Shown here piece by piece: positions 44,779 to 53,495 of a stretch of DNA of 59,283 bases (the first letter of the stretch is position 1; each line of letters opens with the position of its first letter). The notes beneath the pieces are model-generated. The model was not told the origin of the DNA. It worked only from the letters and a program-made list of their open reading frames with translations, and searched no databases. This stretch comes from Burkholderia sp. LMG 13014 (lineage in GTDB: Bacteria > Pseudomonadota > Gammaproteobacteria > Burkholderiales > Burkholderiaceae): NCBI RefSeq assembly GCF_905232215.1, contig NZ_CAJNKE010000005.1, positions 1 to 59,283 on the forward strand. The letters are read 5' to 3'. A program made the position numbers and the translations under genes.

Positions 44779-45273
44779 TTAATCGGCCGGCTTCTCGTAC
44801 AGCGACCAGACGATCCCGTCTGATTTCAGCCCGACGCGAATGAAGCCGAGCGACGCGTAGTAAGCGCAGAGCGTCACGTTTTCAACGGCGCAATCGAGTC
44901 GAACGAAACGCCGGTTCAGGCTGCTCACCTTGTGAGCGCACCAGTCGAGCATGAAGCTGCCGAGCCCTTGCCCGTTGAAACCTTGCCGCACGCACAGCCC
45001 GTGCACGTAACCGGCAATCGGTTCCTGCGGCCCCCAGTGCTTGTCCTCGTCGAACGCGAGCGAGAACGTTCCGGCCAACGTGCCGTCCAGTTCAACGACA
45101 TACACGTCCTTCCGGGAGACGTTGTCGCGTACCCACGCCTCGGAAAATCCGTCGCCTTCCTTGCCCCACACATGATCGCCGTGCGCAAGCTTCTTCGCGT
45201 GCGCATCGTTCCGGATCTGCGTCAGCACCGGTACGTCGTCTGCCGTCGCCCTGCGGATGCTTTTCAAGGTCAT
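44779..45273 (-). CDS. GNAT-family N-acetyltransferase
   Basis: A 164-aa GNAT acyltransferase using acetyl-CoA. VHGLCVRQGFNGQGLGSFML is the pyrophosphate-binding Q/RxxGxG/A motif A, and CAYYASLGFIRVG the C-terminal motif B. GGAGAG upstream of the ATG at 45273 fixes the start. Substrate unknown. It lies 67 bases upstream of the hypothetical gene 44244-44711 on the same strand. Confidence 0.88.
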   Translation of the reverse strand: MTLKSIRRATADDVPVLTQIRNDAHAKKLAHGDHVWGKEGDGFSEAWVRDNVSRKDVYVVELDGTLAGTFSLAFDEDKHWGPQEPIAGYVHGLCVRQGFNGQGLGSFMLDWCAHKVSSLNRRFVRLDCAVENVTLCAYYASLGFIRVGLKSDGIVWSLYEKPAD

Positions 45274-45551
45274 TGCTCGTCTCTCCGTTGCAGCGAGTCG
45301 GTGAAGGAAGAACTGCTATTCGCAGTTCACGGCTGCGTTGCCGGACAAGTCCGGCGTGCGGGTGCAAACCTGCGCGAAGCGTTCGATGTGCCGCTACACA
45401 AAGCATCGCCTGCAATTTCATCTCGACAGTCCTGGCCAGCTTGTCCGGATCGTCGGCGATCCCTGAATCATGTCGACTTGGCCCAAACATGTCGGGCGCG
45501 GGAAAGATATGCTTCAATCGCCTGTCTTTCGCAATGATTCAAGGAGGTCCA

Positions 45552-45893
45552 TTGAAGGGACGCTACGAAGCGGCATTCATTCTCCCGCTACCGAATGAAA
45601 AGTGGCTGACTGACGATGGCTGGGAGTTCAGAACCGATACCCGCCTGCCCGAAGCCACACGAAGCTTCCTTACGACGACGCTCGGGATGCAGCAACTCGC
45701 ACGGTACGCCGGCGAACAAAACTACGTGAGTCCGGACGTCGAAGCATCCGTGCTCGAGGACGACAGCGGCGCGATCGAGCTGGTCCACATCAAGCTGTAC
45801 AACATGCGCGCCGAACAACTTTTGAAGATGTTTGACGCCAGTTCGCTTGCCGCAACCACGGAGCTGTTCTTACCGCGATCACGGAAGAAATAG
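45552..45893 (+). CDS. Hypothetical protein with TTG start
   Basis: A 113-aa protein with no signal or membrane segment and no recognised family (landmarks AAFILPLPNEKWLTDDGWEF, HIKLYNMRAEQLLKMF). AAGGAGGT, an excellent Shine-Dalgarno sequence, lies four bases before the TTG at 45552. The ATG at 45534 would place that sequence inside the gene, so TTG is preferred. It is divergent from the GNAT gene 44779-45273 and convergent with the Ivy-like gene at 46073. Confidence 0.7.
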   Translation: MKGRYEAAFILPLPNEKWLTDDGWEFRTDTRLPEATRSFLTTTLGMQQLARYAGEQNYVSPDVEASVLEDDSGAIELVHIKLYNMRAEQLLKMFDASSLAATTELFLPRSRKK

Positions 45894-46072
45894 AACCGCC
45901 ATCCAGCCGCTCCGCCAACTGCCGGCCGGACGTCATTCAATGCGCTCGACGGGCCCGCTCCCTTCCGGTCAGGAATGACAGGCTTACGAAGCCCTCCCCT
46001 GGCATCAACGCGAACACGGTCCCGAATAAACGCGTACCGTCGCGGTCGCCGCGGTGGGGAAAATCACGTTGA

Positions 46073-46651
46073 TCAGTGTGTCTTGCAAAAGAACTTCGCG
46101 TCGTCCGCGTCAATCTTGACCGGATATTCGCGCTCGATCAGCGCCCTTTCCGCCACGCTCGGGTTTCCGAGCCACTTTGTCTCGCAGCGGTACAACAACC
46201 GCCCGGCCGTGCGGTGCGTCTGCTCATCGACAAGCAAAGCGACATTCGTCACGTTGCACTGGTGGGCCTGGCAAAGGTGATAAAGCCACTCGCGCGACTC
46301 GCCGATTTTCCACAGCGTCCCTTCCGTCGCGGGACCGCTCAGCAAGCGCTTCCGAATCGTTTTCGAATCCTGGCCGGCCAGATTCAGGAAATTGTCGAAT
46401 GCGGCCGATACCGTCCGGCCGATCGCCGTGCCGGATTGATCTCCGTCCGGGCCGACGAGATTGAAGATCTCCGTTTTATATCCGGAGCTCGCCGGCGTGA
46501 TGTTCTTCGGCACCGACTCTTCGGCGTGAGCCTGGCAGTGGTACGCCAACGGGAAAAATAAAACCGCCCCCAAAAGTACGGCCCGTGCCCTCAAGGGGAA
46601 CACACCCGCACCGCTGTCGGCGCGCATCCCTTTACCGCGATTTCTCGTCAT
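46073..46651 (-). CDS. Secreted cysteine-containing protein, weakly Ivy-like
   Basis: A 192-aa protein with a signal peptide (VLLGAVLFFPLAYHCQAHA) and a conserved-looking LCQAHQC motif followed by VALLVDEQTHRTAGRLL. This pattern of Cys-x4-Cys ahead of a beta hairpin recalls the CKPHDC loop of the lysozyme inhibitor Ivy; the resemblance is weak and the remainder does not decide it. If right, it would protect peptidoglycan from host or rival lysozymes. The ATG at 46651 (MTRNRGKG) has GAGGA immediately before it; 46627 is the alternative. Confidence 0.6.
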   Translation of the reverse strand: MTRNRGKGMRADSGAGVFPLRARAVLLGAVLFFPLAYHCQAHAEESVPKNITPASSGYKTEIFNLVGPDGDQSGTAIGRTVSAAFDNFLNLAGQDSKTIRKRLLSGPATEGTLWKIGESREWLYHLCQAHQCNVTNVALLVDEQTHRTAGRLLYRCETKWLGNPSVAERALIEREYPVKIDADDAKFFCKTH

Positions 46652-46797
46652 TCCTCTACGCTGCCTTTCCACTACTTGTTGACACGCCAGGCACCGAAAT
46701 CCGGCGCCTGCTCTCGACCGCTCGCTCTCCGACGCGTACAGCACGCCCACGCCGACAACACTTTGCACACCCTCCGTCAGCGTGATGTTCCCGAATG

Positions 46798-47004
46798 CTA
46801 ACCAAGGGACAAGTAAATCCCGGCGCCAGCAACAACGATGCACAAGAGCGCAATGATGAGGCATGCCGCTCGCCATGCGCCGCGCAGGCGAGTCGCCCCG
46901 AAATACCATCCAGCCACGCCGACACAAAGCGTCACGGGCCAGTATTCAATGCCGGTTCCAAGCACGACGAGATAAAAAGGCCAATCAATGGTGATTTCAC
47001 TCAT
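46798..47004 (-). CDS. Small two-helix membrane protein
   Basis: A 68-aa protein with two hydrophobic helices (YLVVLGTGIEYWPVTLCVGV, AACLIIALLCIVVAGAGIYL), presumably an inner-membrane hairpin. No family known. GGG just before the ATG is only a weak ribosome site. It lies upstream of the Ivy-like gene on the same strand, 146 bases away. Confidence 0.6.
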   Translation of the reverse strand: MSEITIDWPFYLVVLGTGIEYWPVTLCVGVAGWYFGATRLRGAWRAACLIIALLCIVVAGAGIYLSLG

Positions 47005-47064
47005 CCCGGAATGCTCGGTTGCGTGCGTGGCGTATGCGTTCGCTCATGGTTTGAACGACAGCGA

Positions 47065-47454
47065 TCAGTCGCCCGAAGCGCTCCCCTGCGCCTGATGACA
47101 CACCACCTCGATATTGTGTCCATCCGGCCCGATGACAAACGCCGCGTAGTAATTCGCGTGATAGTGCGGCCGCAGCCCCGGTGCGCCATTGTCCTTCCCG
47201 CCTGACTCCAGCGCCGCGCGATAGAACGCGTCGACTTGCTGCCGGTGGTCGGCCACGAACGCGATGTGAAGATGCGCCGGTTTCTCCGTCGTCTGGAACA
47301 GGCACAACGAGGGCTTGCCCGGCGGAGAAAGCTCGATGCCGTACGAAGGCTCGCCCTCCCCCTGCACCACTACGCCAAGCGGTTCAAGCGCGCTCAGGAA
47401 AAACGCCTTGCTGGCTGCATAGTCGCTCACGCCGAATTTGACATGGTCAAACAT
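47065..47454 (-). CDS. VOC-family (glyoxalase-like) protein
   Basis: A 129-aa vicinal-oxygen-chelate protein: MFDHVKFGVSDYAASKAFF opens the first beta-alpha-beta-beta-beta unit, HLHIAFVADHRQQVDAFYRA the second, and FVIGPDGHNIEVVCH closes with the metal Glu. His4, His of HLHIAF and that Glu are likely metal ligands. GGGGAG precedes the ATG at 47454. The family includes dioxygenases, lyases and antibiotic-binding proteins; the role here is open. Confidence 0.88.
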   Translation of the reverse strand: MFDHVKFGVSDYAASKAFFLSALEPLGVVVQGEGEPSYGIELSPPGKPSLCLFQTTEKPAHLHIAFVADHRQQVDAFYRAALESGGKDNGAPGLRPHYHANYYAAFVIGPDGHNIEVVCHQAQGSASGD

Positions 47455-47560
47455 GACTCCCCCTCGGATAGATGGGTCTGCCGGCACCCGGATGGAATGT
47501 GGAAATCACCGCGATGTTGCCACACGTGGCCGTCACCCGCACACCCGCTCGCGACCGAAC

Positions 47561-47632
47561 AAAAAAAGCCCGACACAGTCGGGCCAACGAGCGAGATACA
47601 AGGAGACATCCCGCTCACCCCTCATCGAGCGG
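47561..47632 (-). terminator. Rho-independent terminator in a repeated 3'-UTR element (copy 1)
   Basis: On the minus strand: a hairpin with arms CCGCTC/GAGCGG (47632-47611), the single-stranded motif TCTCCTTGT (47606-47598), then a GC-rich hairpin with arms GCCCGAC/GTCGGGC and a run of seven T (47561-47567). The same arrangement occurs at 56350-56422. It ends transcription of the secreted-protein gene 47747-48133. Confidence 0.8.
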
Positions 47633-47746
47633 TCACACCGTGCTACACAACGTCATCGCGATGCCGGCGACACCCAACGGTCGCGCACGACCTTGCAACC
47701 GGTCGTCGATCGCCACGCGTGCCTGAAAGGATTCGGAAATGAATTG

Positions 47747-48133
47747 CTATTGGGAAACCGGCGCACCGGATGATCCGTCTGCCGGCATGGTCGGCAAGGG
47801 AATGGCCGCGCTGTTCGACCCGCTGCCCGTTGCGCCGGCAGAATTCGTGGTGCCCGATTGTCCGCGACGGCCGCGGTGCGCGCCATGCGTGACCGGCGGT
47901 GCGCTCGCGGCGACCGGCCGTATCGGCGGATGCGTGATGTACTGGAAGTTCTCGTTGATCGCGCTATTGCCCGTATCGTACGACCGGTGCACGAATACGC
48001 TGCTGGTCACGGGCTCGCTGGCTTGCGCGAACGCCGGCGGCATGGCGGACATCATCGCGGCGGCGGCCGCCGCGCTCAACGCGGCGATCCGCACGAGCGA
48101 ACCGGCATCGCGGACTGTCGGGCGTACTGTCAC
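47747..48133 (-). CDS. Small secreted low-complexity protein
   Basis: A 128-aa protein starting at GTG 48133, chosen because GGAGGAA lies nine bases upstream. The N-terminus is a signal peptide (RIAALSAAAAAAMMSAMPPA, cut after AFA). The mature part contains FVHRSYDTGNSAINENFQYI and then a Pro/Ala/Ser/Gly-rich tail. No family recognised. It is followed by the terminator element 47561-47632 and preceded by the strong hairpin 48196-48228, so it is probably a single-gene unit. Confidence 0.65.
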   Translation of the reverse strand: MTVRPTVRDAGSLVRIAALSAAAAAAMMSAMPPAFAQASEPVTSSVFVHRSYDTGNSAINENFQYITHPPIRPVAASAPPVTHGAHRGRRGQSGTTNSAGATGSGSNSAAIPLPTMPADGSSGAPVSQ

Positions 48134-48195
48134 GCTGCGTTTCCTCCAATGTGCATCCGGTCGGCGATCGTTCGGCTGCCGGTGGCGCCCGCCCG

Positions 48196-48290
48196 AAAAA
48201 TTGGCCCGCACCGGACAGTGCGGGCCAAGCCGAGAACACAACAACACCTTGGGGGGGTATCAAGGCGAGACCAGTCTAGCCCGAGTCGCC
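48196..48290 (-). ncRNA. Candidate small RNA with C-rich loop and terminator
   Basis: On the minus strand, a stem CCTTG/CAAGG (48265-48247) displays a loop with seven consecutive C. About 20 bases later comes an 11-base perfect stem (TTGGCCCGCAC/GTGCGGGCCAA, 48228-48201) followed by five T, a textbook intrinsic terminator. C-rich loops able to pair with ribosome sites are known in Burkholderia small RNAs. The 5' end (near 48290) is a guess; no clear promoter was found. Confidence 0.5.
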
Positions 48291-48559
48291 GGATAGAAAA
48301 TTTCAGGCCAGATTACAGCTATTACTCCATATAACGAAGCATCGGCCGCCGCTGTGTGCGGCCAAGTGGTGACGTATCGTCGGTGAGCCCGTGCAACGAC
48401 TCGGCGCCGCGAATCGTTCGCCGGCGTCGCTTCCGGCGGGTGGCGTGGCGCCGTCGCGCATCAACCTTCCACTTGCCTTGCAAACGCAGTCGCCGTCAAA
48501 ACCGGCGGCGGCGACCTTCATACAAGTCGTGGACACCGCCGACGCGGCAACGAGCCAGA

Positions 48560-49474
48560 TCAACGCACGCCGGACAGATGCAGCGTGAACCACTCCACCG
48601 CCGCCTGGCTGGTTGCGTCGAAATGCTCGATATACGGCGTGAAATGTCCGCCCTTGATCTGGAGCAAGCGCTTCGGCTCCAGTGCGTTTCCCCACGCCTT
48701 GAGACACAGGTCGGTGGGCGTCAGCAGATCCTGGTCGGCCACGATCATCAGCAACGGGGTGGGCGAAATGCGATCGACATACTGGCCCGGTTCGTTCTCG
48801 CGCGACATCTCGGCGCTGCGCAGCGTCACTTCGTTTTTCCAGTTCGGCGCACACCGCGCCGCCGACTCGGTGAAGAACCGGTACGCGTCCGCGCCGGCCA
48901 TCGCACAGGCTGTCGCCGGATCGGCACTGACTGCCGGCAACATCGCCGGCGGGCCGCCCGCAAATCGCTGCCTGCGATCTTCATCGAAGCGAGCCAGCAG
49001 TGCCGGCACCAGATCGGAACGCGTGCGGCGCAACGCCGACTGATACCCGCTGATCGTCGGCACCTGCGCAACCACGCATTTGACGCGCCGATCGATGGCC
49101 GCGACTTCGAGCACGTGGCCGCCGCTGTAACTGGTGCCCCAGATGCCGATGCGTGCGGCGTCGACCTCGGGGCGCGTCAGCAGATAGCTGATTGCATCGC
49201 GATAGCCGCGCTTCTGTTGCACGGGGTCGATCTCCTGACGCGGGTACCCGTCGCTTGCGCCAAAATTCCGGTGATCGTAGAGCAGCACGCCAAAACCGCT
49301 GGCGGCAAACACCTCGGCGTAGCGGTCCAGATATTGTTCCTTCACGCCGGAGAATCCGTGCGCCATCACGATCGCCGGATACGTCGGCGTATCGGCAAGG
49401 CGCTGCGTCGGCTCGTAGTACCAGCCTCGCAGCGTGGCGGCTTCGGACAGGAATTCGATATCGTGTCGCGTCAT
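48560..49474 (-). CDS. Alpha/beta hydrolase, dienelactone/X-Pro peptidase-like
   Basis: A 304-aa alpha/beta hydrolase. MAHGFSGVKEQYLD gives the oxyanion loop, LYDHRNFGASDG the conserved strand-4 motif, and WGTSYSGG (Ser115) the nucleophile elbow of the G-x-S-Y-x-G type. The acid is in IVADQDLLTP and the His in GGHFTPY. No signal peptide, so cytoplasmic. GAGGT precedes the ATG at 49474. It follows the AraC gene on the same strand by 87 bases and may be its target. Confidence 0.88.
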   Translation of the reverse strand: MTRHDIEFLSEAATLRGWYYEPTQRLADTPTYPAIVMAHGFSGVKEQYLDRYAEVFAASGFGVLLYDHRNFGASDGYPRQEIDPVQQKRGYRDAISYLLTRPEVDAARIGIWGTSYSGGHVLEVAAIDRRVKCVVAQVPTISGYQSALRRTRSDLVPALLARFDEDRRQRFAGGPPAMLPAVSADPATACAMAGADAYRFFTESAARCAPNWKNEVTLRSAEMSRENEPGQYVDRISPTPLLMIVADQDLLTPTDLCLKAWGNALEPKRLLQIKGGHFTPYIEHFDATSQAAVEWFTLHLSGVR

Positions 49475-49561
49475 GTCGGCTTACCTCGTTCGGTCAGTGT
49501 TATCGATGATCGACACGATAAGCTTGTACGCCACGCCCCGCGTTTGCTGGACAGACGATTG

Positions 49562-50428
49562 CTACGCGGAATCGGACAGTTTCGCGTACGCGCTGGGCGT
49601 CATGCCGACAAACCGGCGAAACACGGTCGAGAACGCGCTCGTGGTTTCGTAGCCGAGTTCGGCCGCGACGGCGATCACGGCGCATCCCGACGCCAGCAAC
49701 GGGCGCGCGGCCGAAATCCGCGCCTGCTGGCGCCACTGGCTGAACGACAGCCCGGTTTCGGCAGTGAACAGCCGGGCCAGTGTCCGGCTCGACGCACCGA
49801 CTTCATCGGCCCACTCCGTCAGCGTGCGTTGATCGGCCGGATTCGCCAGAATCGCGTCGCACACACGGGCAAGGCGCCGGTCCTGGCCGGACGGCAGCCG
49901 CAAGGGCTGCTCGGGCGACCACTCGATTTCGGCCAGCATGAGCTGGATGACGAGATCGTCGCGTCCGTCAGGATTGACCTCGACCGGGAACGACGACGCG
50001 CGCACGATCAACTCACGCAGCAGCGGCGACACGTTGACCAGGCTCGGCTGATCCGGGTATGCCGATCGGTACGCGTGCGGGTCGACGTAGACGGTGCGCA
50101 TTTCGAGTGGCCCGTGTGCGCGCATCGCGTGCGGCAGGTCGGGCGGAATCCAGAGTGCGCGATGAGGCGGGATCATCCAGAGCGACTGGCTGGCAATGAC
50201 TTCGGCAATGCCCGTCGTGGTGTAGACGAGTTGCGCGCGCGGGTGCCGATGCTCGGCGACGACGAAGCCGTCGGGAAAGGCTTTCGGCATGACGGCGGCG
50301 ATACCTGGCGCATCCTGGTAATCGCGCGGGTCGGTGCTCTTCGTGACGGGTGCGATACCGGCCCGGTTCGGTGCCGCCACCGCGTTTTGCTTGATCGCTT
50401 TACCGTGGCCGCGCCCTTCGACCTTCAT
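49562..50428 (-). CDS. AraC-family transcriptional regulator
   Basis: A 288-aa AraC regulator: N-terminal cupin-like sensing domain (HRHPRAQLVYTTTGIAEV, IPPHRALWIPPDLPHAM) and a C-terminal double helix-turn-helix (LTEWADEVGASSRTLARLF, AVAAELGYETTSAFSTVFRR, TPSAYAK). AAAGGA eight bases before the ATG at 50428 sets the start. The next gene on its strand is the alpha/beta hydrolase 48560-49474; a GNAT gene diverges at 50697. Confidence 0.93.
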   Translation of the reverse strand: MKVEGRGHGKAIKQNAVAAPNRAGIAPVTKSTDPRDYQDAPGIAAVMPKAFPDGFVVAEHRHPRAQLVYTTTGIAEVIASQSLWMIPPHRALWIPPDLPHAMRAHGPLEMRTVYVDPHAYRSAYPDQPSLVNVSPLLRELIVRASSFPVEVNPDGRDDLVIQLMLAEIEWSPEQPLRLPSGQDRRLARVCDAILANPADQRTLTEWADEVGASSRTLARLFTAETGLSFSQWRQQARISAARPLLASGCAVIAVAAELGYETTSAFSTVFRRFVGMTPSAYAKLSDSA

Positions 50429-50696
50429 CGCTCGTCCTTTCCTGTGTGCGAAATCGCCAAGTCGTGCGATCCCGGCGAATCGGACAGATGATACGGGAAT
50501 GTCGGATCCCGGGAATCCCGGAAAGAAGCAGTGAATCGGTAACGAGATTTCACTGCCGATTCGCGGTACCGCAAACGCAATACTTCGCGCTGAACTTCCG
50601 ATCTCGCCCGTTTCAGCGCATTCTGCGCGATGTTGGAAGTTCGATTCCGTGCTGCTATCGTTGTGCACTCTTTGAAGATATCGGAGCGGCCGATAC

Positions 50697-51155
50697 ATGC
50701 CCTTGATCTTGCGTCGAGCGATTGCGGATGATGCCGCCGAGGTGGCTGACGTCTATCTACGGTCGCGCAACACGCTGGCATCCTATGCACCGCTCGCGCA
50801 CGCCGAAGCCGCTGTCCACGATTGGGTGGCCAACGTACTGGTGCCGTCGGGCAACGTTACCGTTGCCGTGAACGATAACCGCATCGTCGGCATGGCTGCG
50901 CACGTCGTGACCGATGGCGTGGCATGGCTTGATCAGTTGTATGTCTGCCCCGAATTCAAGCGACGAGGGATCGGGTCTTCCCTCCTGGCATCGGTGAAGT
51001 CGCAGACGGTTGGCCTGCTCCAGCTCTATACGTTCCAGATGAATCGCGATGCCGCTGCGTTTTACGAGCGGCATGGGTTCGTTGCGATTGCATACAGTGA
51101 CGGAAGCAGGAACGAGGAAGGCTGCCCCGATGTCTTGTATTGCCTGACGCGGTAG
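50697..51155 (+). CDS. GNAT-family N-acetyltransferase
   Basis: A 152-aa GNAT enzyme. LDQLYVCPEFKRRGIGSSLL is motif A (R-R-G-I-G) for acetyl-CoA pyrophosphate binding; AAFYERHGFVAIAY is motif B. GGAG about ten bases before the ATG supports the start at 50697. It is divergent from the AraC gene. Substrate unknown. Confidence 0.9.
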   Translation: MPLILRRAIADDAAEVADVYLRSRNTLASYAPLAHAEAAVHDWVANVLVPSGNVTVAVNDNRIVGMAAHVVTDGVAWLDQLYVCPEFKRRGIGSSLLASVKSQTVGLLQLYTFQMNRDAAAFYERHGFVAIAYSDGSRNEEGCPDVLYCLTR

Positions 51156-51233
51156 CGGCTGCCCGCCTGGCACGCAGCACCTGTCCGCCATCGGCGATGA
51201 TTGAACGATTTGATCTCCGGAACCGTACCGTGT

Positions 51234-51261
51234 CGTGACGTGCGGTCACGGTACCTATAAT
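51234..51261 (+). promoter_or_regulatory. Operator-like dyad and -10 upstream of a VOC gene
   Basis: A perfect inverted repeat, CGTGAC-GTGCG-GTCACG (51234-51250), ends five bases before a consensus -10 TATAAT (51256-51261). It covers the -35 position, where no good hexamer exists, so it may bind an activator or a repressor. The VOC gene begins at 51297. Confidence 0.55.
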
Positions 51262-51296
51262 TGCCTCCCGGCAAACAACTACGGAAACGGGTACAC

Positions 51297-51662
51297 ATGA
51301 ACATTCGAGGGAAAGACCGTCAGATCGACAACATCGAATTCAATGTCAGCGACATTGCACGAAGCAAGGCCTTCTATGGCAGCGTGTTCGGCTGGACCTT
51401 CACCGATTACGGCCCAACCTACACCGAGTTCCAAGACGGCCGGATCACGGGTGGGTTGACAACCGGTGAGCCCGTCCGGCCGGGCGGCCCGCTCGTCATC
51501 CTCTACGCTGACGATCTGGTCGAAACCCAACGAAGGATCGAGGCGGCGGGCGCCACGATCAGCCGCCAGACTTTCTCGTTTCCCGGCGGCCGGCGTTTCC
51601 ACTTTATTGATCACGACGGCTATGAACTGGCCGTATGGTCAGCGGACGAATCGGGCAAGTAA
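51297..51662 (+). CDS. VOC-family (glyoxalase-like) protein
   Basis: A 121-aa VOC protein: NIEFNVSDIARSKAFYGSVF starts the first unit, the middle DYGPTYTEFQDGRITGGL and LVILYADDLVETQRRIEAAG follow, and RRFHFIDHDGYELAVWS closes with the family Glu. The metal-binding His of the first strand is replaced by Glu (IEFNV), so metal use is uncertain. The start at 51297 (MNIRGKDR) was taken over 51261 because the latter lies on the -10 box. Confidence 0.88.
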   Translation: MNIRGKDRQIDNIEFNVSDIARSKAFYGSVFGWTFTDYGPTYTEFQDGRITGGLTTGEPVRPGGPLVILYADDLVETQRRIEAAGATISRQTFSFPGGRRFHFIDHDGYELAVWSADESGK

Positions 51663-51856
51663 CGAGACAAGAACCCGTAAGCGGTGAGATCCGCCGCCCC
51701 AACGACACTCGCGACCGGGCGCCTTGAAGCTCAAGACGTCCGACATGATTCGGAAGCGGTTGCTCACGAGCATGGCAGTCAGCAGACTCGATCTCGCAAG
51801 ACATCGACGCGCGTCTTCGACACCGCCAGAACGCTCATGAAGCGTCTTTCGGCATA

Positions 51857-51871
51857 GCGATTTAGAATCGC
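51857..51871. promoter_or_regulatory. Short inverted repeat upstream of hypothetical gene 51916
   Basis: GCGATT-TAG-AATCGC is a perfect 6-3-6 dyad, 45 bases before the start at 51916. It could be an operator; no T-run follows, so it is not a terminator. Confidence 0.35.
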
Positions 51872-51915
51872 TTCTAGCTGCGATCTTCAGCAGCGTGCGA
51901 AACACCAGGAGCCCG

Positions 51916-52341
51916 ATGCATACCGTCAAGATCGCCAGAAACCGCCCGGATTTCAGGTGCTTTATCGACCTGCTGTACGGGTACCCACGGAATGTGGATA
52001 CGGATGGCGATGCCTATCCGGTCAACAGCAGGCTCTGGACGCGCCTGTACCTCCGCGACCGGAAAAGCGACGCCCCGCGCGTCGCGATCGACCCGACCGA
52101 CACCGATCCAGCCATGTTCACGGTCACATCGGACGCGCCAGAACTGGAAGAATTGACCGCGCTCTATCTGTATCTCACCAGCGGCGACTCGATCAGCGCG
52201 TCGGAGAACCTGTTGGCGGCGTCGGACATCGAACGGCTCACGGAAAAACATGCTGAAGCACTTCAGCGGGCCGATCGATCCGTCTGGCACCAGTCTTCGG
52301 ATGAAGACCCTTACCCGAACCAGCGCCTGACAGACGGTTGA
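51916..52341 (+). CDS. Hypothetical acidic protein
   Basis: A 141-aa protein without signal or membrane segment. Landmarks are FIDLLYGYPRNVDTDGDAYP and TDPAMFTVTSDAPELEELTA. No family recognised. AGGAG five bases before the ATG at 51916 gives a confident start. An operator-like dyad lies at 51857-51871. Confidence 0.7.
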   Translation: MHTVKIARNRPDFRCFIDLLYGYPRNVDTDGDAYPVNSRLWTRLYLRDRKSDAPRVAIDPTDTDPAMFTVTSDAPELEELTALYLYLTSGDSISASENLLAASDIERLTEKHAEALQRADRSVWHQSSDEDPYPNQRLTDG

Positions 52342-52517
52342 ACGTTGCCGACGCCGTGACGAAACGTGCCGGCCCTGTCATCGCCCGATCGTCCTCCCCG
52401 TCGAGGAAGCCTTTATCGGCACCCATCCGGGTCGTTCGACAGGCATGTTCGAATCATCGACAATCGAACGACTGAGCCGGTCATACCCGACCATCCGATC
52501 TGATACCCCGATTCGCC

Positions 52518-53060
52518 ATGAGTGACAATATCGTCTGGGTCGTCGATATCGACGCAAGCCTTGAAGAAACACCGATCCTCGCGCAGCGCGGCATCGCATG
52601 GCTTGCCGGGCAAGGCATCGTGCAATCGGTGCCCGAAAGCGGCAATGGGCTCTACGGCGATATCTATCGTCCCGGCCCGAATGCCGCTGCGTGGTCCGAG
52701 TTCATCCGCCTCGGCAACGACTGGTGCGGCGTCGGCCTCGAGACCGAACACACGGTCTTTCATTCAGGCCCGGGGCCGAACGACGTCCGTTGTCCACACT
52801 GCGGCGCGTCTCACTCACTCGATGAGGTGCCCTGGGGCGACGCAGTCAGCGCGTGGTACTCGAACGAAGCCGATGACACGCTCGCCTGCCCCGCATGCGG
52901 CGGCTCGGCACGCATCGTCGCCTGGACGTTCCTCGAGCTCGACTGGGCATTCGGCAATCTCGGATTCGGGTTCACGAACTGGCTGATCGAGCCACGCCTC
53001 GCCGTCGAACTCGGCAAGATTCTCGGGCATCGCGTCAAGATCGTGCACCAGCACATCTGA
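52518..53060 (+). CDS. Hypothetical protein with a zinc-ribbon pair
   Basis: A 180-aa protein with two CxxC pairs (CPHC at 92-95 and CPAC at 124-127) that should form a zinc ribbon. The remainder (IVWVVDIDASLEETPILAQR, FLELDWAFGNLGFGFTNWL) is of unknown fold. Possibly a member of an uncharacterised family of about 180 residues found in Burkholderia and relatives; no function can be assigned. The ribosome site before 52518 is weak. It is convergent with a GNAT gene 25 bases away. Confidence 0.75.
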   Translation: MSDNIVWVVDIDASLEETPILAQRGIAWLAGQGIVQSVPESGNGLYGDIYRPGPNAAAWSEFIRLGNDWCGVGLETEHTVFHSGPGPNDVRCPHCGASHSLDEVPWGDAVSAWYSNEADDTLACPACGGSARIVAWTFLELDWAFGNLGFGFTNWLIEPRLAVELGKILGHRVKIVHQHI

Positions 53061-53084
53061 CGACTTGCATCGGCGTCCCGCGCG

Positions 53085-53495
53085 CTACGCGATGCGCAGG
53101 AACATCCCCGCCTTCTCGGGCAGCAGCGACGGCTGGAAGCCGTAACGCTCGTAGAACTTCGGCGTCCCGTGATCGGCCATCAGGCTGACATAGGCGGTCG
53201 GCGGCGCATGCTCGTGAAGGTAGCCCATGAGTGCGCGCATGATCAGGTCGCCCACGCCTTTCTTCTGGTGAGCGGGCAATACCGCGATGTCCACGATCTC
53301 GAAGAAACAGCCGCCGTCACCGATTACCCGGCCAATGCCGACCGGATCGCTGTCGCAGTAAGCGACGACGCTGAAAAGACCGTTCTTCAACCCGATCGTC
53401 GCGGCCTGCTCCGACTTTCTGCTCAACCCCGCGGCAACGCGAATGTCGATATAGGCGGCTACCGACGGGACTTCCTGTCGAACGAGGTATGCCAT
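53085..53495 (-). CDS. GNAT-family N-acetyltransferase
   Basis: A 136-aa GNAT enzyme with motif A VDIAVLPAHQKKGVGDLIM (Q-K-K-G-V-G) and motif B TPKFYERYGFQ. AAGGATCCGC before the ATG at 53495 supports the start. It resembles small-molecule acetyltransferases that act on amines or antibiotics, but the substrate cannot be inferred. The third GNAT gene in 9 kb. Confidence 0.9.
   Translation of the reverse strand: MAYLVRQEVPSVAAYIDIRVAAGLSRKSEQAATIGLKNGLFSVVAYCDSDPVGIGRVIGDGGCFFEIVDIAVLPAHQKKGVGDLIMRALMGYLHEHAPPTAYVSLMADHGTPKFYERYGFQPSLLPEKAGMFLRIA

Noticed and set aside
48303-48854. A 183-codon minus-strand frame overlapping the alpha/beta hydrolase gene
   Set aside because: It lies in another frame of a well-supported hydrolase and is Arg/Ala-rich.
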